Of a stretch of DNA of 64,000 nucleotides, positions 28,801 through 43,319 are shown piece after piece (position 1 is the stretch's first letter; every line of letters starts with the position of its first letter). Position numbers and translations under genes: made by a program. This DNA is from Acanthornis magna (Eukaryota > Chordata > Aves > Passeriformes > Acanthizidae), in contig JAWUZG010000084.1 of NCBI GenBank assembly GCA_036785705.1, forward strand, positions 11,173,501 through 11,237,500, written 5' to 3'. A model generated the notes under the pieces. The model did no database searches, was not told the DNA's origin, and saw only the letters and a list, made by a program, of their open reading frames with translations.

Positions 28801-31800
28801 GAAGTAGCCAGCCAGCAACAGCCTGGCTATGCATTATTCCAGCAGGAGCGTTCCTCTCCATAAGCTACCTATAGACACATCGATAGCTCAGCATTTCATA
28901 AGCCAAGGCAGTTTCAACTATGAAATTCCTCAAGCAGGAGGAGAAAGAAAAACAAAGAAAAAACAAAACCCACACAAATCCTCGCCAACTGGCAATGAGG
29001 AAAAGCAGTTTCCTTCCACTTCAAGTGTGGACATACTGTAACACAGAAAGTAAACAACTGCTCCAGCTTCACATTGCTGCTTTTCCTAATCTGATACATA
29101 ACTGCTCTCCCAAGAGTCCAGAGAAGTCCAGACACATGCACACACAAAAAGAGAAACAAGAACGCTAAGGAAAAGTAAGAATTTCAAATGAAGAAAAACA
29201 CATATACAACAATAACAAAAAGAGAGAAATCGTTGTTTGTTTGCTACTTCACCTACCAGAAGTGTAGGGGTTTGTAGGAGAGGCAATGGTAACTATTCTC
29301 TACATGTACATGTGGGGCACCAAAATGAAGATGCCCTTATTATCAGCTCTTTTAGGTGCCACCAGGACTGTTCTACACATTATTTTTGTTTTCTTTCCCC
29401 AATTTCTTTGGCAACACACAGTAGCCAACAAATTACCCATCAAAACAAGGTGCTTCCTTGGCCATCCCAAGAAAAGGACAAAGTATTAAAGGCAAACAGC
29501 CAGAGTCACACACCTAGAATTGGTTATTTCTGGTTAAGCTGCATTTGAAGACTTTCAAAGCTCTACAGAGTGAATTCAGGTCTCATTCCAAGTCAGCTAG
29601 GGGCATTCCAACACATCTTCTGTAGCCACGTGTGAAAACCACAGTAGAGATAGAGGTGATACATCTGCTGCTTAAGGAGTAGACCAGAGAAGTAGTTTCC
29701 ATTTCAGCTACTCCTGATTAACTAGCTGCTGTCAATCTGCTCCGTGGCAGCTGCCATAAAATACACATTTTTTTCATATCAGCTTCTTGTTTTAAAGTTG
29801 CAGTTCCAGAGTAACTTTCAAACTAAAATCCAAGGAGCTTTCTTATTACTATTTTGTTTAAGAGTACCTCAAATGTACTTTTAATTGCATTTAAAATGCT
29901 TGTTTGGCATTTCAAAAACCTGCACGTCTACCAGTTTCTACTGATCCAGCTGCAGACCCATGTGGTACCTGACGACTGCTTAAATCCAGCAAGCTGACTT
30001 CAAAACCAAAATCTCACAGGTAAAGCCATCTACAAATGTCGATGTAACTGTTAAAAGTGATTTTATCTCTAGTCTGCCTCCCTAAAGGTGGCATGAATTT
30101 TGGCTAATAGTCTGTGGCATGAATACAGGACCATTCAGTGAACACTAACTCTGAAGTTTTTCTATTTTTAATAAAAATGCCTAAGCAGTACTGCAATGTT
30201 AAAAACTGCAATCTAAAATGATTAGGTAATACAGAACATAGTTTCAACAGCAATGAAAAGTAACTACAATATAGCAGCATCTATACTTCTAAACCCCAGC
30301 TTTCTAAAATACAACATCTTCACATTGCCCTACGTGCCTCCAGTCAATCTGTTCTTAACACCCCGTTTTGCATTTCTTTGCCTGCTGGATTCAATAGCTC
30401 AGCCTGAGTTCTTCCTGAAAACAAAGGATTTCTGCTGAATTTAATTTTGCATTCAGCAGAACATTGCTGGCCAGAAACATCTCTGCAACACTGTCAGAGT
30501 TGCTAACACCAGATGACGTTAAACAAACGGCAGCCCTCCACTGCCCAGCAATTAAAATTGATAAGAAGCCTGTGTTCTTCAGGACTTCTTTTCAAGTCTA
30601 ACAGAAAGCTCTGGAATTGCCAGTCACTGGAGGTTTTTATGGCTGTGCTTTTTATGAATGCACAGCCTAGCAGGCGATAAGCGCTTTTGTGCACTTGGCT
30701 GGTGTTTGCCCATGATCACAACTTTGATGGGGGTTTATTATTGGTGTGAAAGATGCCAACAACACTCCAAGGACAGACTGGGACATTCCAGCACTTGTCA
30801 GAGAGGTGCCAGTTTGCCCCTAAATCAAACATGCCACAGCAATGCTGATAACAGCTTTCGACGTGGGTGCCAGAGGAGAGAGCAGTCAGATTGTGTTATT
30901 TACCACATCTAGAACAAACAGCCTCCAACTTCCATTGAACTTGTGACTCAGGGGGTAAGAAGGCTAAAAACCTTATTCATGATAGAGCTGTAAGCCAGTC
31001 CCCAATGCCACTGCATTCACACACATCAAAGGGTGCTGAAAGCAAAGCGCTCCGAGGTACCAGTGGTAAACTCAGGAGTGCAGGCTGGCTACCTACGTGT
31101 ATTGTCACTTTGCCCCAGAGGCCAGAAATATTCCCACAGCACTAGATGATGTAAGGACACACAAGGCATGAATATTCCCGCTCTAGATGATCGTGTTGCA
31201 GTAGAGAGCAGTGTATCTGCCCTGTTAAGTGCAGTCACAACCTCTGTAAGGGGTTTGGTGCCAATGCCAGCAAGGATCCTTGGTGCCTACCTATGCTAAT
31301 AAGCCCTTTGCCAGCACAGGCACAACCCTACACTGCTGCAGCTATCGAGCTTTTGGGTGAGAACCAGCTCACACCCCGTCAGCTGGCACAAGTACAGGGT
31401 TTGCACATATGTTCCCTCTACCTTCATGCTCAACACAGCTCTATCCAGGCTGATCTAGCAGGCACGGCTCAGTTGTAATCCACATTTAGGTCTAGGAGAG
31501 CAGCGGAGACACATCTTTTAAAGCCATCTGGAGCAGTATCAAATTGAGTAGAGGTATGGAGAGAAGGTTACAGACAGTAAATCTCAAGGTTTCATTCAGA
31601 TCCATGGGATGTTGATAGAGCTCATTTTGTCCACTCCTCTTCGGTAAGCCAAGCGGTGCGGGGCAGTCAGTAAAATCGGAGGAGGAGTTGTGAGGAAGAA
31701 GTATATTTGCAAGTGGTCCTTATTCCTTAATATTCAGGCACACACATTTTTCTCCATTTCACTCTATGAATTCAAATTTATTTCAGCTTATTGCTATAAA

Positions 31801-33724
31801 GCAGTCACGCTTACACTCAGGGAACGAAAGCACACGTCGCTGGCCTTCCCATGACTATTTATCTTCCTTGCATTGCAATTGCAGTGTTGTTCCTACAACT
31901 ATCCTGCAAAAACCATTTCATTCTTCCCTACATTTATCACAAGATAAGGAAAAGTGAAGAAACTATTTTCATTACCATGCCATATCCTAACTATATAGGA
32001 AAACCACTTATTCAAAGCAGAGTTCAATTACTAGATACCTTTTAAAAGGCATGCCTGATAATACCAGTTTTATTTTACAAGGTATGTGCTAATCTCAGTG
32101 GTGCAGCCAAACTTTATTCTGGTTAATCATTTGCTGCCTATGGGACACTTTACTCCAATTAATTTAATTTCTGCCTTCAGTTCCCATCCTCAACTTGCGC
32201 AAGTTTTCCACGGCTGTGCTATTTCACAGCCACTGGTGACTAAAATTCAACAGAATACAAACTCTCTTCTACACACTAAAATGCCTGAGATGCAGGAAAG
32301 ATGGGGAGCAGGCAAAAAGAAAAGAAAGCCACATGTGAAAAGAATGGTGAGAATGAAGTCTGCTTCACATTAACTGATGTGGTGTTTGTGGGCAATGAGG
32401 ACACTGCAATTCCAATGAACATGAGGCATTTCACTTTAGCAATCAGACAAAAGCATCATCAGATTGCATTTGTTACAGGGGGCGGAGGAAGTGAAAGATA
32501 CACATGGCTGTGGGTTTTGACCATTCACATGGACTGCTAGCACACATTGTATAAACAGACTGATTTCCTCAAAGTACTGAGAAACAGTTTGATTACTTAC
32601 CAAGCCATTTCCAGCAGAATTCCTCAAGAAAGGAATCCCATGGCATTTTGCATATATTATTTTAATGACAACAAACACAGATCATATATAGGTTTCCTGA
32701 AACAAGCACTGTTTCATTCAAGAGAGAGGCATCTGATACAAAACTTTGCCCAGAAAAAGCAGACAGCCTCAGCAGTGGATAACAGCTAATATCAAAACCT
32801 GCTTGAATGTTATCTCCACTCTTTCATGTAAGAGGTATAAGATAGTGTCCTTTTACTCCTACAGATATAATCCACTGAAAATTTCTAGAGATTATGCTCT
32901 TCTCATAGTACATCACATTTTTGCAGTCACTTCAATTTCTGTTTCACTTTAAAGTGAGACTTGATGGATGTATAATGTTTCCTATTAAAGCCACACAACA
33001 AAAGACTGCAACAGAAGTCACCAAGAGATAACCTCAGTGTTTGAAAACCAGAGTGCAATAACCAATTCACAACCCAAGAAGGATCAGCATTAACACAGTA
33101 CACCTACAGCCTTGCATTTGCTGCAAAACCTGCAGGATATCAAAGTTCTGTTTTCTCCCTCATTCTTGTCGCATTTTCTCATTTCTGTGGTTCAAACACA
33201 TAGTGGCCCAAATAAGATCATGTCATAAAATTAAATAAAATCTACAAAGAGCTGTCTTGGAATGAACAGAACTACGAAGGCATACAATTGACATGACTAA
33301 GTAACACTTAGATGTCTGTGCCTGTCATACTTCACATGCTGTTGGAACAGAATGCTCAGACAGCTTAGTGCTAGGGTGCTGGATGACCTGTTGACATAGA
33401 AAACATCAAGTGAGCAGGTTAATTTTGTGTGAAGTGCTGAGATAACCAATTATCAATACTTTCTGGGTCACTGGCAAGATAACACCATACAATCACATGA
33501 AGTTTACTCACACTACAATAAAGCAATACATGCTTAGTTATTTACTCATTGTCAGGTCTGACCACATTTTAGTGTCTTCCAAGGGGTGAAAAAAACCAGC
33601 TTCAATTAGATCTAGTTAGGATGAATATTAGGGGAAAAAAATAGGACCTATTTGCTGAAGTTTGTGAAGATCAGATAAAGCCATTGCTGTACAGAATACA
33701 AACACTACTGATTCTTAGCAAGAT

Positions 33725-33758
33725 CAGTACAGGATTTCTGTTTCAGTACAGGATTTCT
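33725..33758 (+). repeat. Two-copy direct repeat
   Basis: CAGTACAGGATTTCT occurs twice, starting at 33725 and 33744, a 19-bp tandem-like duplication. Confidence 0.9.
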
Positions 33759-35925
33759 CTATTTCTGGAAGCCACAGGATGGAAGATCTTTGTTTTTGTC
33801 TCTTCCCCTATCTCCACTGCCCTGCACAAATAATTGGGCACAGGCATTTGAAGGGTGTAAGAATAAGATTAGCAGCAGCAACCATTTCCTGCATTCATTC
33901 TCCTTTGCTCTACTTGTCAACATCCGTACAACACGTGAGGCACCTTTACTTCAACTCTTAGTTTGACTGTGGTGCCCTCCAGGGTTATTGTGAAAAAGAA
34001 GACTCTAACCAATTCTAGTCCAAGTTTGGATGACATGGAGAAAGGGATAGCTGCTGCAGGAACAAACATATTCTTTGAAGGCAATTCCTTACTTTGCAGA
34101 AAGAAAAACAAATTCACTAAAAGGACCTCAGCCTTTGTTGTACAAGGGATGAGCAAGGGCTCTGTAATCCTGGCCTCTGCTATTAAACCCTGTGTCTTTG
34201 GAGAGAATCCAAGGAAGTTACCTGATGGGTGATTTACATTCTGTCCTAAACCCTGACCCAATTTTCTGTACTATCCAACTCATATAAAAGTATACGATAT
34301 TAACACTGAAATGAAAAAATATCATTAAAAATCGAAAAAATTAAATGTGTCCCCATGATTTCAGGGATTCATTGTAGGTTTGCAGAGGAAACCAGCAACT
34401 TCAGAGGACTGGATTTCTACACACATCCGAGCCTGCCCGGTGACCTTGTGCCAGTCCCAGTTGCCTGACAGTGAACAGCTTATTGCAAGGGTGACCATAC
34501 TCTGGTCTCAACAGACGGGACAAGCCCATGTTCTTGCCCAGTCTAAAAACACATGCAAGTGGGGAGGGACAAAGGGAAGACCACTAATTTTTAGGAATCT
34601 ACAACGAAACTACTGGTGAGAGGGTAAAAACCCCTGCATATAAACATTATGGGTTTTAACATATTTACTACAGACAAGAAAACAGTCATCTGGACAAAGT
34701 AAAAGCTCATACAGAATTAGCACTGTAAGATGCTTAGTGTTTCAGAAAAAAAAAGGGCTTATTTTAAATAATTTTAAATTATTTATACACATCCTATGCA
34801 CAATGCCTGGCAAGTAGTTTTAATTGCCCTAATTTTGGAGAGGATTATATACAAGTTTTTCTCTTTACTAGTTGGTCCTTATCTTTTATCTTTACTAATT
34901 ACTCCCACTAGAAAGCAAATAGCTGTTCACATAGTTAAGTTGGACACATGATGATAACTTCTTAAGAATCAAACCAAATATCACTCCAACAAATGTATTA
35001 TATTTCCTATTACTGCAAAAGAAAACGTATGCTCTATTTTTTGTGGGATGTGTTAATAGCAAAATTAATAGATTATGATCAAGAGCACAACTTGTTAGGA
35101 TAAACAAAGATATTTTCTATTATTTCAAGATCTTAGTTCGCTAAAAACACTGTATTCCTCGTATGGAATAAATACTAGTGTCAGTATGTAGCAAAGCATT
35201 TACATTTTAAATAACCTCAGCAGAATGTGAAGAGGGATTTTATAGTTAAGAGTAAAAAATTCAGTTTTCTATGACAAATGTGATGAAATTGTATTGTCAA
35301 ATGAGGTCTTATAGGTCCACTGGCATTAGCAAAACACATGTGAGATGTGTGTTCCTACTTAGAGTTTTAATATGAAATTCAAAGGTCCAGAACAGAATTT
35401 GCAGAAGCAACTTAAAAGGATCCAGAAGCCCTGTCCTGGGTTTATTTTGGCTTTGGTTAGCGTTTTTCATAAAATATTAAAACATCACATAGATTGTGAA
35501 GAACATATGATAAAAAAATATAAATGCTCTGGGCACCTTGCTAGGAATATCTAAAGACCACCTAACAACTTGCAGCATAATTTCCTATTTTTGGCAGTTT
35601 ATCGCTTTCAAATTGATAAAATTCCCAGGCTGCAGACTTGGTGCTTGATGTATTCCTTGCAAAAAGTACCTGACATTTTTTTCTTAAACTCAAAAAAGAT
35701 TTGAGCAAACGTGTTCATCACTTTACACAACTGGCAGTTCTAACACTAAAGGAGTTCAGAGAAAAAAAAATGGCTTTTGTCATAGTAGTTGTACTAAGCT
35801 TTAATAAATCACTGGCTTCCCCTGTGCCTATGCTTTATTGCAATGTTTCCAGGTTCTGTATTTTCTGCTGTAAAGTGTGGTTGTTATGGAAGGAAACTAC
35901 TATTTAGGAAATGTGGGACAGTATT

Positions 35926-35980
35926 TTTGGGTTTTATGGGGTTTTGTTGTTGATTTGGGGGTTTTTATTGGGTTTTGGTG
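35926..35980 (+). repeat. G/T-rich tract with spaced G-runs
   Basis: Runs of 3-5 G are separated by T-rich spacers of about 6-15 nt. Directly after (36001-36030) comes a short repeat of CTTACACTA-like units. It produces spurious hydrophobic reading frames rich in Gly, Phe and Val. Confidence 0.8.
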
Positions 35981-36991
35981 TTGTTGGTTCTTTTTATTTT
36001 ACTTACACTACTTACACTATACTTACACACCTACTCAGCCCCTGCTTTGCACTGTATGCAGCTTCTTACAGCTCCTTGAACATAGAAAATAGATGTTATT
36101 TTGCTATTCTGTACCATGAAGTAGGGAAAAGCAGAAGAAAATTAATGTATCCTAAAAAATTGTTCATGTCAGACAAGGAAAAAGCTCACACCAAGCACCT
36201 CTCTAGTCCTCCAGGTGTGCAGTCTGGAAGCCAGAGGAAACTCTTGATTTAGAGCAGCTTTAGAATTTTCTATTTAAAAAAAAAAATAAAAAAATCACTG
36301 TTGAATACGCACAGAAAAAGTAATATTATATTTGATTACTAAAGCACTGAATACTCTCACTGTTATTGTACATAGAGAGATAAATACACTCTCACATATA
36401 TATCTTCCTGGTAGGAGGTAAAAATACATCAACTCCTACTGTAGCAGAGGCTTGCAAATGCTTGTGCTCTGCCACTACCATGACTGGTATTATAATGGTT
36501 CTCACAGGCCATTATGCCAGATGAAGCATGACTGCATGAGGAGGGTTAGTACCTCACCTAAAAAGTCGCCAGTCTACGCATTCTGCCGTAGCTCAGCTTC
36601 CCCACCAGGTTTATTTGCATCTGGCAACTCTCCAAGACATTTGAAACACGCTGGACCTCTTGTTGGCAGGCAGAAAACACCTTGCCCCCAACAAGACACT
36701 GTTTTCCATCTGGAGCTGAATGAGCAAGCGCTCACAGCTTTTGTGCTCAGCCACTAATGCACACTAAACAATCTATTAACACACAAAATTAATGAGCTAC
36801 TGCCAAGTTTAAAGTCAGCTAAGCGCTGTGCCTGTGCATAGCTCCCTACAGGATATGTTGGCACCGTTGTTTGTAATACATCCAGAGCTCAGGCATTTGG
36901 AGCTCAGCCTAATTAGTTCTCTGCAATTGAATCTCAACTCCAGCCTTGATTAAGCTGCAATGAAAGTTTTGAAAGAGGCCTATCTACAGAG

Positions 36992-37034
36992 CCTTGCACG
37001 TTTTTTCCCTGGCACTTAAAGAGCCAGGGCAAGG
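36992..37034. other. Imperfect inverted repeat
   Basis: CCTGGC (37008-37013) pairs with GCCAGG (37023-37028) around a 9-nt loop. CCTTGC (36992-36997) pairs with GCAAGG (37029-37034) across a 10-nt one-sided bulge. Confidence 0.6.
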
Positions 37035-40000
37035 AAGTGTGCCAGAATTGCCCAACCAGCCATTTGACAGATACACAGAAATGTGAATACTGCAGTTACT
37101 GGTTTTCTTAAGATCATTCATGTGCAACTTTTAAAGGTAGGATAATTCTTTTCCTGGAGGAAAGCAAACATGAGAGCATGACTTGAAATGTGATACAGGA
37201 AGGATGATAGGAAAAGAGAGAAGGTCTATCCCAGGAAAGCCTACCCAAACTGAAAAAATGTGTAATTTCTATGTAACCATTTCACAGTTCTTAATTTCTC
37301 CACTGCACACAACCTGTCTTCACTGAGCATTAGTGTTTGCCAGTTTATAGTCTTCTGCTTCCGTTGGTTATTTGAAAACCTAAACATCAGTACAATTACA
37401 AAGCCTTTTTTCTCCCCACAGAACTTCTTTGCCTCAATAAATTTTTTTTGAGTAGCCTACCATATCCCACTATGCATTTAAGAACAGAAATTGGATTTTC
37501 CCAATTATTGCCAGAGGTGCCTTCAGAAGGCATTTTAATTAGAAGATACCTAGCTTTTCAACTTGTTTCCCCTTCAACAGTCAAAATACATTTCCACAAT
37601 AATTCTCATGCAGCAGTCACTGAATGAGACAAATAATGCAAAGATGGTGGTTTAACCGAAGTGGCTTCCAGGCATTAACTACTAGTGTTGGCATTGAGAG
37701 GATCTGGCTTCTCATACTGCTTTTCTTTCTGATGACTTTCAATTACTAAGTAAACTTGGATAATTTTTGTTATTATTATTTTTAGCCAATTATGCAGTTA
37801 TTTATATCTGCATTTCTTAACCTAAGAAATTCTACTGTCCCACCAGGAGGGAGAAATGGGGACCCCTTATGACCTGTAACTACACTGTCACTCAAAGTCT
37901 TCATGGCACAAAACTTGGATTGGTTTTGGTCACAAGCCAGACAGACAGCCCACAGCAAAAATGAAACTTCTGACAATTTACAGACTGGGAAACAGGGCAA
38001 GAGTGGGAAGCTCTGTACTGGCCAACCCAAATACCAGATCAACCACACAGCTCCCAAAGAGGCACCTTCTCGCAATATTGCAGCTAAGGGGCTGCAGTGC
38101 AGCATGCAGCAGGTAAGGAGGGAGCAGAAAAACCCGTAATTCACTTCTGGATCTCACCTGCACCCAAAATCTGCCAGGAGCCAAAGCTTCAGTGTCTGGC
38201 CGATCAGCAAACAGGGCTGCCCCTACAGCCGCAACTCCTAAATGTGAGCACACTCTTAAATGCACAACCAGCTACGATAACGGACAGGCAAATGGTCTTC
38301 CCTCCTCTTTGGGAATATCAAAGTCAGCTTTCCAACCCCTTTTTCTCTCAGATAAAACTGTTACCAAGCATACTATTAGATACACACTGTTAGGTTGCAA
38401 AGATGTTCGCTCTGCTCAAATTGGCCTCAACTAAACTACTTCAGTCTTTATGAGACAAAAGAAAAAACTAAACGTGGGTCTTCCTGCTATTGACAGCACC
38501 AAAAAGAATACGACCATGATTACATTATTTTTCTTTCCTTCTACTTAGAAAAGCCACGCTTACTTTGGAGGATTTATGTCTCCTTTTTTTAAAACAGAAG
38601 TAATAATTGAAAAGTCTGACTTCAAGCCACAAAAATCTCTAAATGTTCAAATGTTCATGTCAAAAACTCAATATTTTGGTTTGCAACATTTTTCCATCTG
38701 AAGGAAAAGATATGTGTGAGCATGTGCACACACTAATTATTTTATTAATCTTTCTTCCTCCTCAACAGTTTACACAACAAGGATGAACCAGCAGGTTTGG
38801 AGGTATGTTTGCAGTATATCTGGAAACATGGCAAAACCAGGATTTTAAATTGGAGTTATGCTTTTTCCTCACAATGTAATGTATGTAATGAGCTCTGTGT
38901 AAACACTGCATTGCCTTTAATAATTGATTACTGTAAGTTCTGATTCAGGCAACTGGAATATTCTATCCACCCTCATTTCCTACCTTTGTGTGCGCACACA
39001 CATGCTTCTGAGACTTTGCCTGTTTCCAGAGACCAGTTTTCCAAATCCCAACCACTGGCCACTCCAGGCCTATGTAAACAGCTTGGGATTCGAACAAACT
39101 CAATGACAATCATTGCTGATTAAACCAAACTTATACAAAGGCAAAGTAAATCGAACCAGGTACAGGCATGCAAAGATAAGATAGAAGCTGATTATCTTGC
39201 ATGGCAACAAAGCAGAGCTGCCACAACAGAACAAACCAACGGGCCATCAGTTTCCAAATTGTTCCCTCTGGTTACAGCCAACACTTCAAAGAACACAGGG
39301 AGTCAACACTGCCAGAAGTCATTATTTGCCACACCAAGAACAAGAGAAATCAGTTCATAACTTCAGTTTCTTTAGACAGGTTTTAAGATGTTTATTTTAA
39401 AACTAAGAGGGTGAGAAAAAGCTCTTCCCTTTGGAACTTAAATCTAAAATAATTATTTTTAACATCTGACAACTTCACTTATTCTTTACAGTCGTTTACT
39501 GGGACAGTAACCAAGGATTTCAGCAGGCCACTATGAGGGCAGAATTTAAGTTTCTTTTTCCACCTCTCCTCACAGAGGTTGAAAACTTTATTTGTTAAGG
39601 CCAGAGAACATTTCACCTCCCAAACCTGCTCTCTCAAGGTGCACTGCCATGATAAGTGTGATAAGATGCCCTAGCTTGGAAGGTCATTGAGAACAGTGGC
39701 GCTCAGTCATTCCCTCACTCTGACAGCCAAGGCAGATTTGGTGGCTCTGGCAGGACGTTGCCATCTGTACAGCCACACCACAGGGCAAGCCCTTGCTTGC
39801 AAAGTCCGAGTTTTCAATCAACCACCAACTATGTTTGCAGAAGCCACACATGTAAATCTTCAGCCATCGAGCACAATTGACTTACCCTGGTAAAATCAAA
39901 TGTATGTATACTACATGCTTCATCTATTTAAATGAAATGTATTACAAAATCAAACCTAGTCAAGCAGCTGAACTAAGAGTTTCTATCATCTCCGCTAGTA

Positions 40001-41896
40001 CTTTTAGGCAGATTTTTTGAGTGGTAAATTAATAGTGATTACCCATTCCTTTTCCCCACAGAGACTATATCCCCAGGCTTCAAAAATCTAGTATAAATGA
40101 GGCACAATAATTCATCTCCTATTCTGCTCACTTGAGATGTTTCTCCTCTTTGGTCTGAGCAAATAAGAAAAAATATCTTAGAAAAGACTTGTCTAAAATT
40201 CATTTGATTTAACCAGAGACATGATGTGAAGTTACCCTGGAAAATTTAAAAAAAATCAACAAGAGAGAGAGAACATACATTTTGCATAGTAGAAAACAGG
40301 TATTTCAAACACCTTTCGAAAGAAATAATTCAGAAGAAAACAGGTCATTGGCCTCACCTGTACAAGACAACCAGATTTCATTCTTTAAGTCAAAGGTACA
40401 CAGGGGGTTTTGCTGCTCACCAGAACATACAGCAATCAAAACACTGAGAAACAAACATACCAACCTAGAAACTGTGGATTAAAGCTTGGTGTTCAACTTT
40501 TCCAAACAATATCATATAAAACCAAGGAAAATCAATCCTGAGTATCACTTCTTAGCTATTAGTATTCTACATACCACTGACTAAGATTCCTGAGCAGGAA
40601 AAGGGTGTGACAGGCAATCAGTAGATGTAGCTCTTATCGCTTGATAAACAGTGTTTTAACAACCAGACAGAGATACAGGTCCAGAGCAAGTTACATGGAC
40701 TATTCCAGGAGTTGTTTCTAACTGTAATAATTCCAGCGTATAATTAAGAACACAGCCACATACACCACACCATGCAGAAAAAAGAAAATTAAGCCTCCAG
40801 CGCTTGTTGCTCCCATCACTGGGCTAGACCTTGGCCCGGGCTCTCTACTCAGCTTCGGTCTTTATGCCCTGATTTAACACCACTCCCGTTTCCTTTCCTT
40901 CCCCTCTAAATATTTAGGGCAGTGACTGAGACCTGCCAGGCAGCTGAAAGCCCCCGGAATAAAGCAGAAGGCAGACCGAAAGAGTAAAAAAGACAACAGG
41001 CAAATTAGTTCCGTTTCCTAAACTCGTTTGGGCAGGAGAGACAAACACCAGAGTCCTTGCCCACCCCCAGGTAAAACCCAGCTTAGCATTCTATGAATGA
41101 CTGCTTGTATGCTGACAATAGAACAATCAAGTATTTCCTCCAGCGTGAAAGAAGCACACGCACGACTCTGTGCGTGTGTGCCTTCTGACTCCGAGTCCTT
41201 TCCAGCTCTGCAGCTCATCCCCTGTAACCAACCGTGTGCACAAAGCAGGTCCCATGCCTCCTCCAGAGGAGACGCTGAGACACAACAGCTCCTCCGCATC
41301 AGACAAATCTACCTTGCCGGTTAATTTTAGTAACAAACTTCTGCTCTGTAGCAACTGTTTATCTGCCAACACTCAGCACCTGGCTGGCAGGGACTGTATT
41401 CCAAGGAGCGTTCTTTGGCACAGCAGAAAGTTGCTTTGGGAGCTCAGAAAGAGAGCTCGAGGAGTAAGGACCAAAGACCAGTAACTTAAACCATTATTTA
41501 ATTAACGTGGATAGAAAGCTTATGTTCCACACAGGAGAAACTGCTATGGCTGAGAACAGCAAAGCCTCAATTCCCTCTGCTGGTGGGAATCAAGAGTGAG
41601 GCTGCCTAAATGGTACTTGCAAATTGCACTGCAAGAAACATACAAGGGTGACAGTACCCTCTTCTGTCTCTTTAGTGCCCCAAGGAATTGGAACAATGCT
41701 TAGTAAGAGGATTGAGAATATTTACTGCCACTGTCATTCATCATTGCATCAGAAGAGTTCTGGAAAGAAGGGAAATGCTGGGGCTAATGCTTACACGATG
41801 GGTATGTGTTGGGGGAGAGGACAGGCAATGACTTACACCTATTACAAAATCTTAACTCTTGCACAGATAGGATTAATCTACACTGCTAATCGTTGC

Positions 41897-41919
41897 AAAA
41901 AAAAAAAAGAAAAAAAAAA
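41897..41919. repeat. Interrupted poly-A tract
   Basis: Twelve A, one G, then ten A. Nothing upstream resembles a retroposed transcript. Confidence 0.9.
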
Positions 41920-42120
41920 GTTAAAGTTCAGGCTAGAACCTTAAGTAGACAAAGGAACATAACTTTCTGGTTTTGTTTTCCTAGGCTCACTTTTAAGGGT
42001 TATAGAAGATTAGTTAAGATATTGAACACAGTTTACTGTCCCTTCTATACATAATTTGAGACACCTGAAAGATCAGAAACTGTAAGAGATGGCTGCCATA
42101 AACCTCCTTTTTAGGAAAAC

Positions 42121-42139
42121 AAAAAAAAAAAAAAAAAAA
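42121..42139. repeat. Poly-A run (19 nt)
   Basis: Uninterrupted A homopolymer without a recognisable retrogene or target-site duplication. Confidence 0.95.
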
Positions 42140-43319
42140 GGAGCTCTGATTCCTGAAAGTGTTTTACGTTGTTCAACCACAACCATTAGGCACTTCATCA
42201 TTACGGCCATTACTCATTTTCTCATCTAATGGCATTATCATAACTCTAAAGAGAATTGGAGCCCACAATTATCTTAGCAGTTGCACACAGTCATCTTCCA
42301 ATTACATACACTCAGATGTCAGCTGTTTTCCCGCCACTAAAATAAAGCTGGTGCCACTTAACCTGATGACCTAAACACTCCAGAATCCTCAAGTGTGGAA
42401 CAGAATCACAAAATCCTGAATTGACTTTAGATAACAGTTGTTAAGAAATAGAACTTAAAATCAGAGTACAACAGCAAAATCATAAAACCTGACTTTGGAG
42501 TCTTTTATTTTAGGATTTTGACCACAAAATGTCTTTCTCTCTAGTTGTTATAATAAGCACGTGTACATGTAATGGATATATATACACACATGTATGTTTG
42601 TGCATGAATACAATAAATACACAACACATTCCTACCTGACCTTCTTACCTACATTTGACACACGCCAATTGCCCAAGGGTCACGCAAGCCTTCAGCAACA
42701 CCTTGACGGACAAGCACTGATTTCTCACAGAGGCACTTGTCGGGATGCTCGTGCACGACAAACCTACAACTTCCTGGCTTGGGTTTGACACTGTGCTCTA
42801 CAGGCAGCATTGCAGACAAAGCAATTTTCAACGTACCTGTGGTTAAATAACACCCTCCAAACATCATCCCCTTCCTGTCGTAATGGAGTTAGAGCAAGGA
42901 GCAATAAAAGAGGCAAGGAAAAGGAGCATCACCTGTTTCTCATGCTCCTCTGACAGGGCTGCAGCACTGATGATTGGTAACACCTGTTCAATTCGAAACT
43001 GACGTTGTGCAGTGAACATCGGCATCACACAGATATCACTGCATGAAATCAGGAGCCGTGCATCAAAAAGTAAGAAACAATGGATTACACTGCTACCTAC
43101 TTCATTTCCACGCTCAGTAGGAACAATTTATTTCAACTCCCTGCGTAGCCTTCCAAAGAAAACTGCCGGAAACCACCTCCCGCTCTATCGAACAGGTACA
43201 CCTACACCTCCTGAACTGAGACACAGCATTTCTGTTAACAAAAAGGAGAAACTTTCCCCCGGAGGGTGACTTTTCACTTCACACCTGTGGGGGAAAAAAA
43301 CCCCAAACCACGCACAGCC

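Larger units (their letters stand above)
20946..43319. other. KCNQ1 intron 1 segment without recognised genes
   Basis: About 22 kb of AT-rich intron. It contains A-runs (22590-22608, 41897-41919, 42121-42139), an AT microsatellite (25851-25892), a GT-rich tract (35926-35980) followed by a TTACAC repeat, a 15-bp direct repeat (33725-33758) and an imperfect hairpin (36992-37034). Open reading frames up to 120 codons were inspected and none resembles a known protein or carries splice borders with family support. I saw no further interspersed repeats that I can name. Confidence 0.65.

Noticed and set aside
38097..38120. Donor-like CAGGTAAGG in intron 1
   Set aside because: It is on the plus strand, antisense to KCNQ1, with no associated coding frame or promoter; isolated donor motifs are common.
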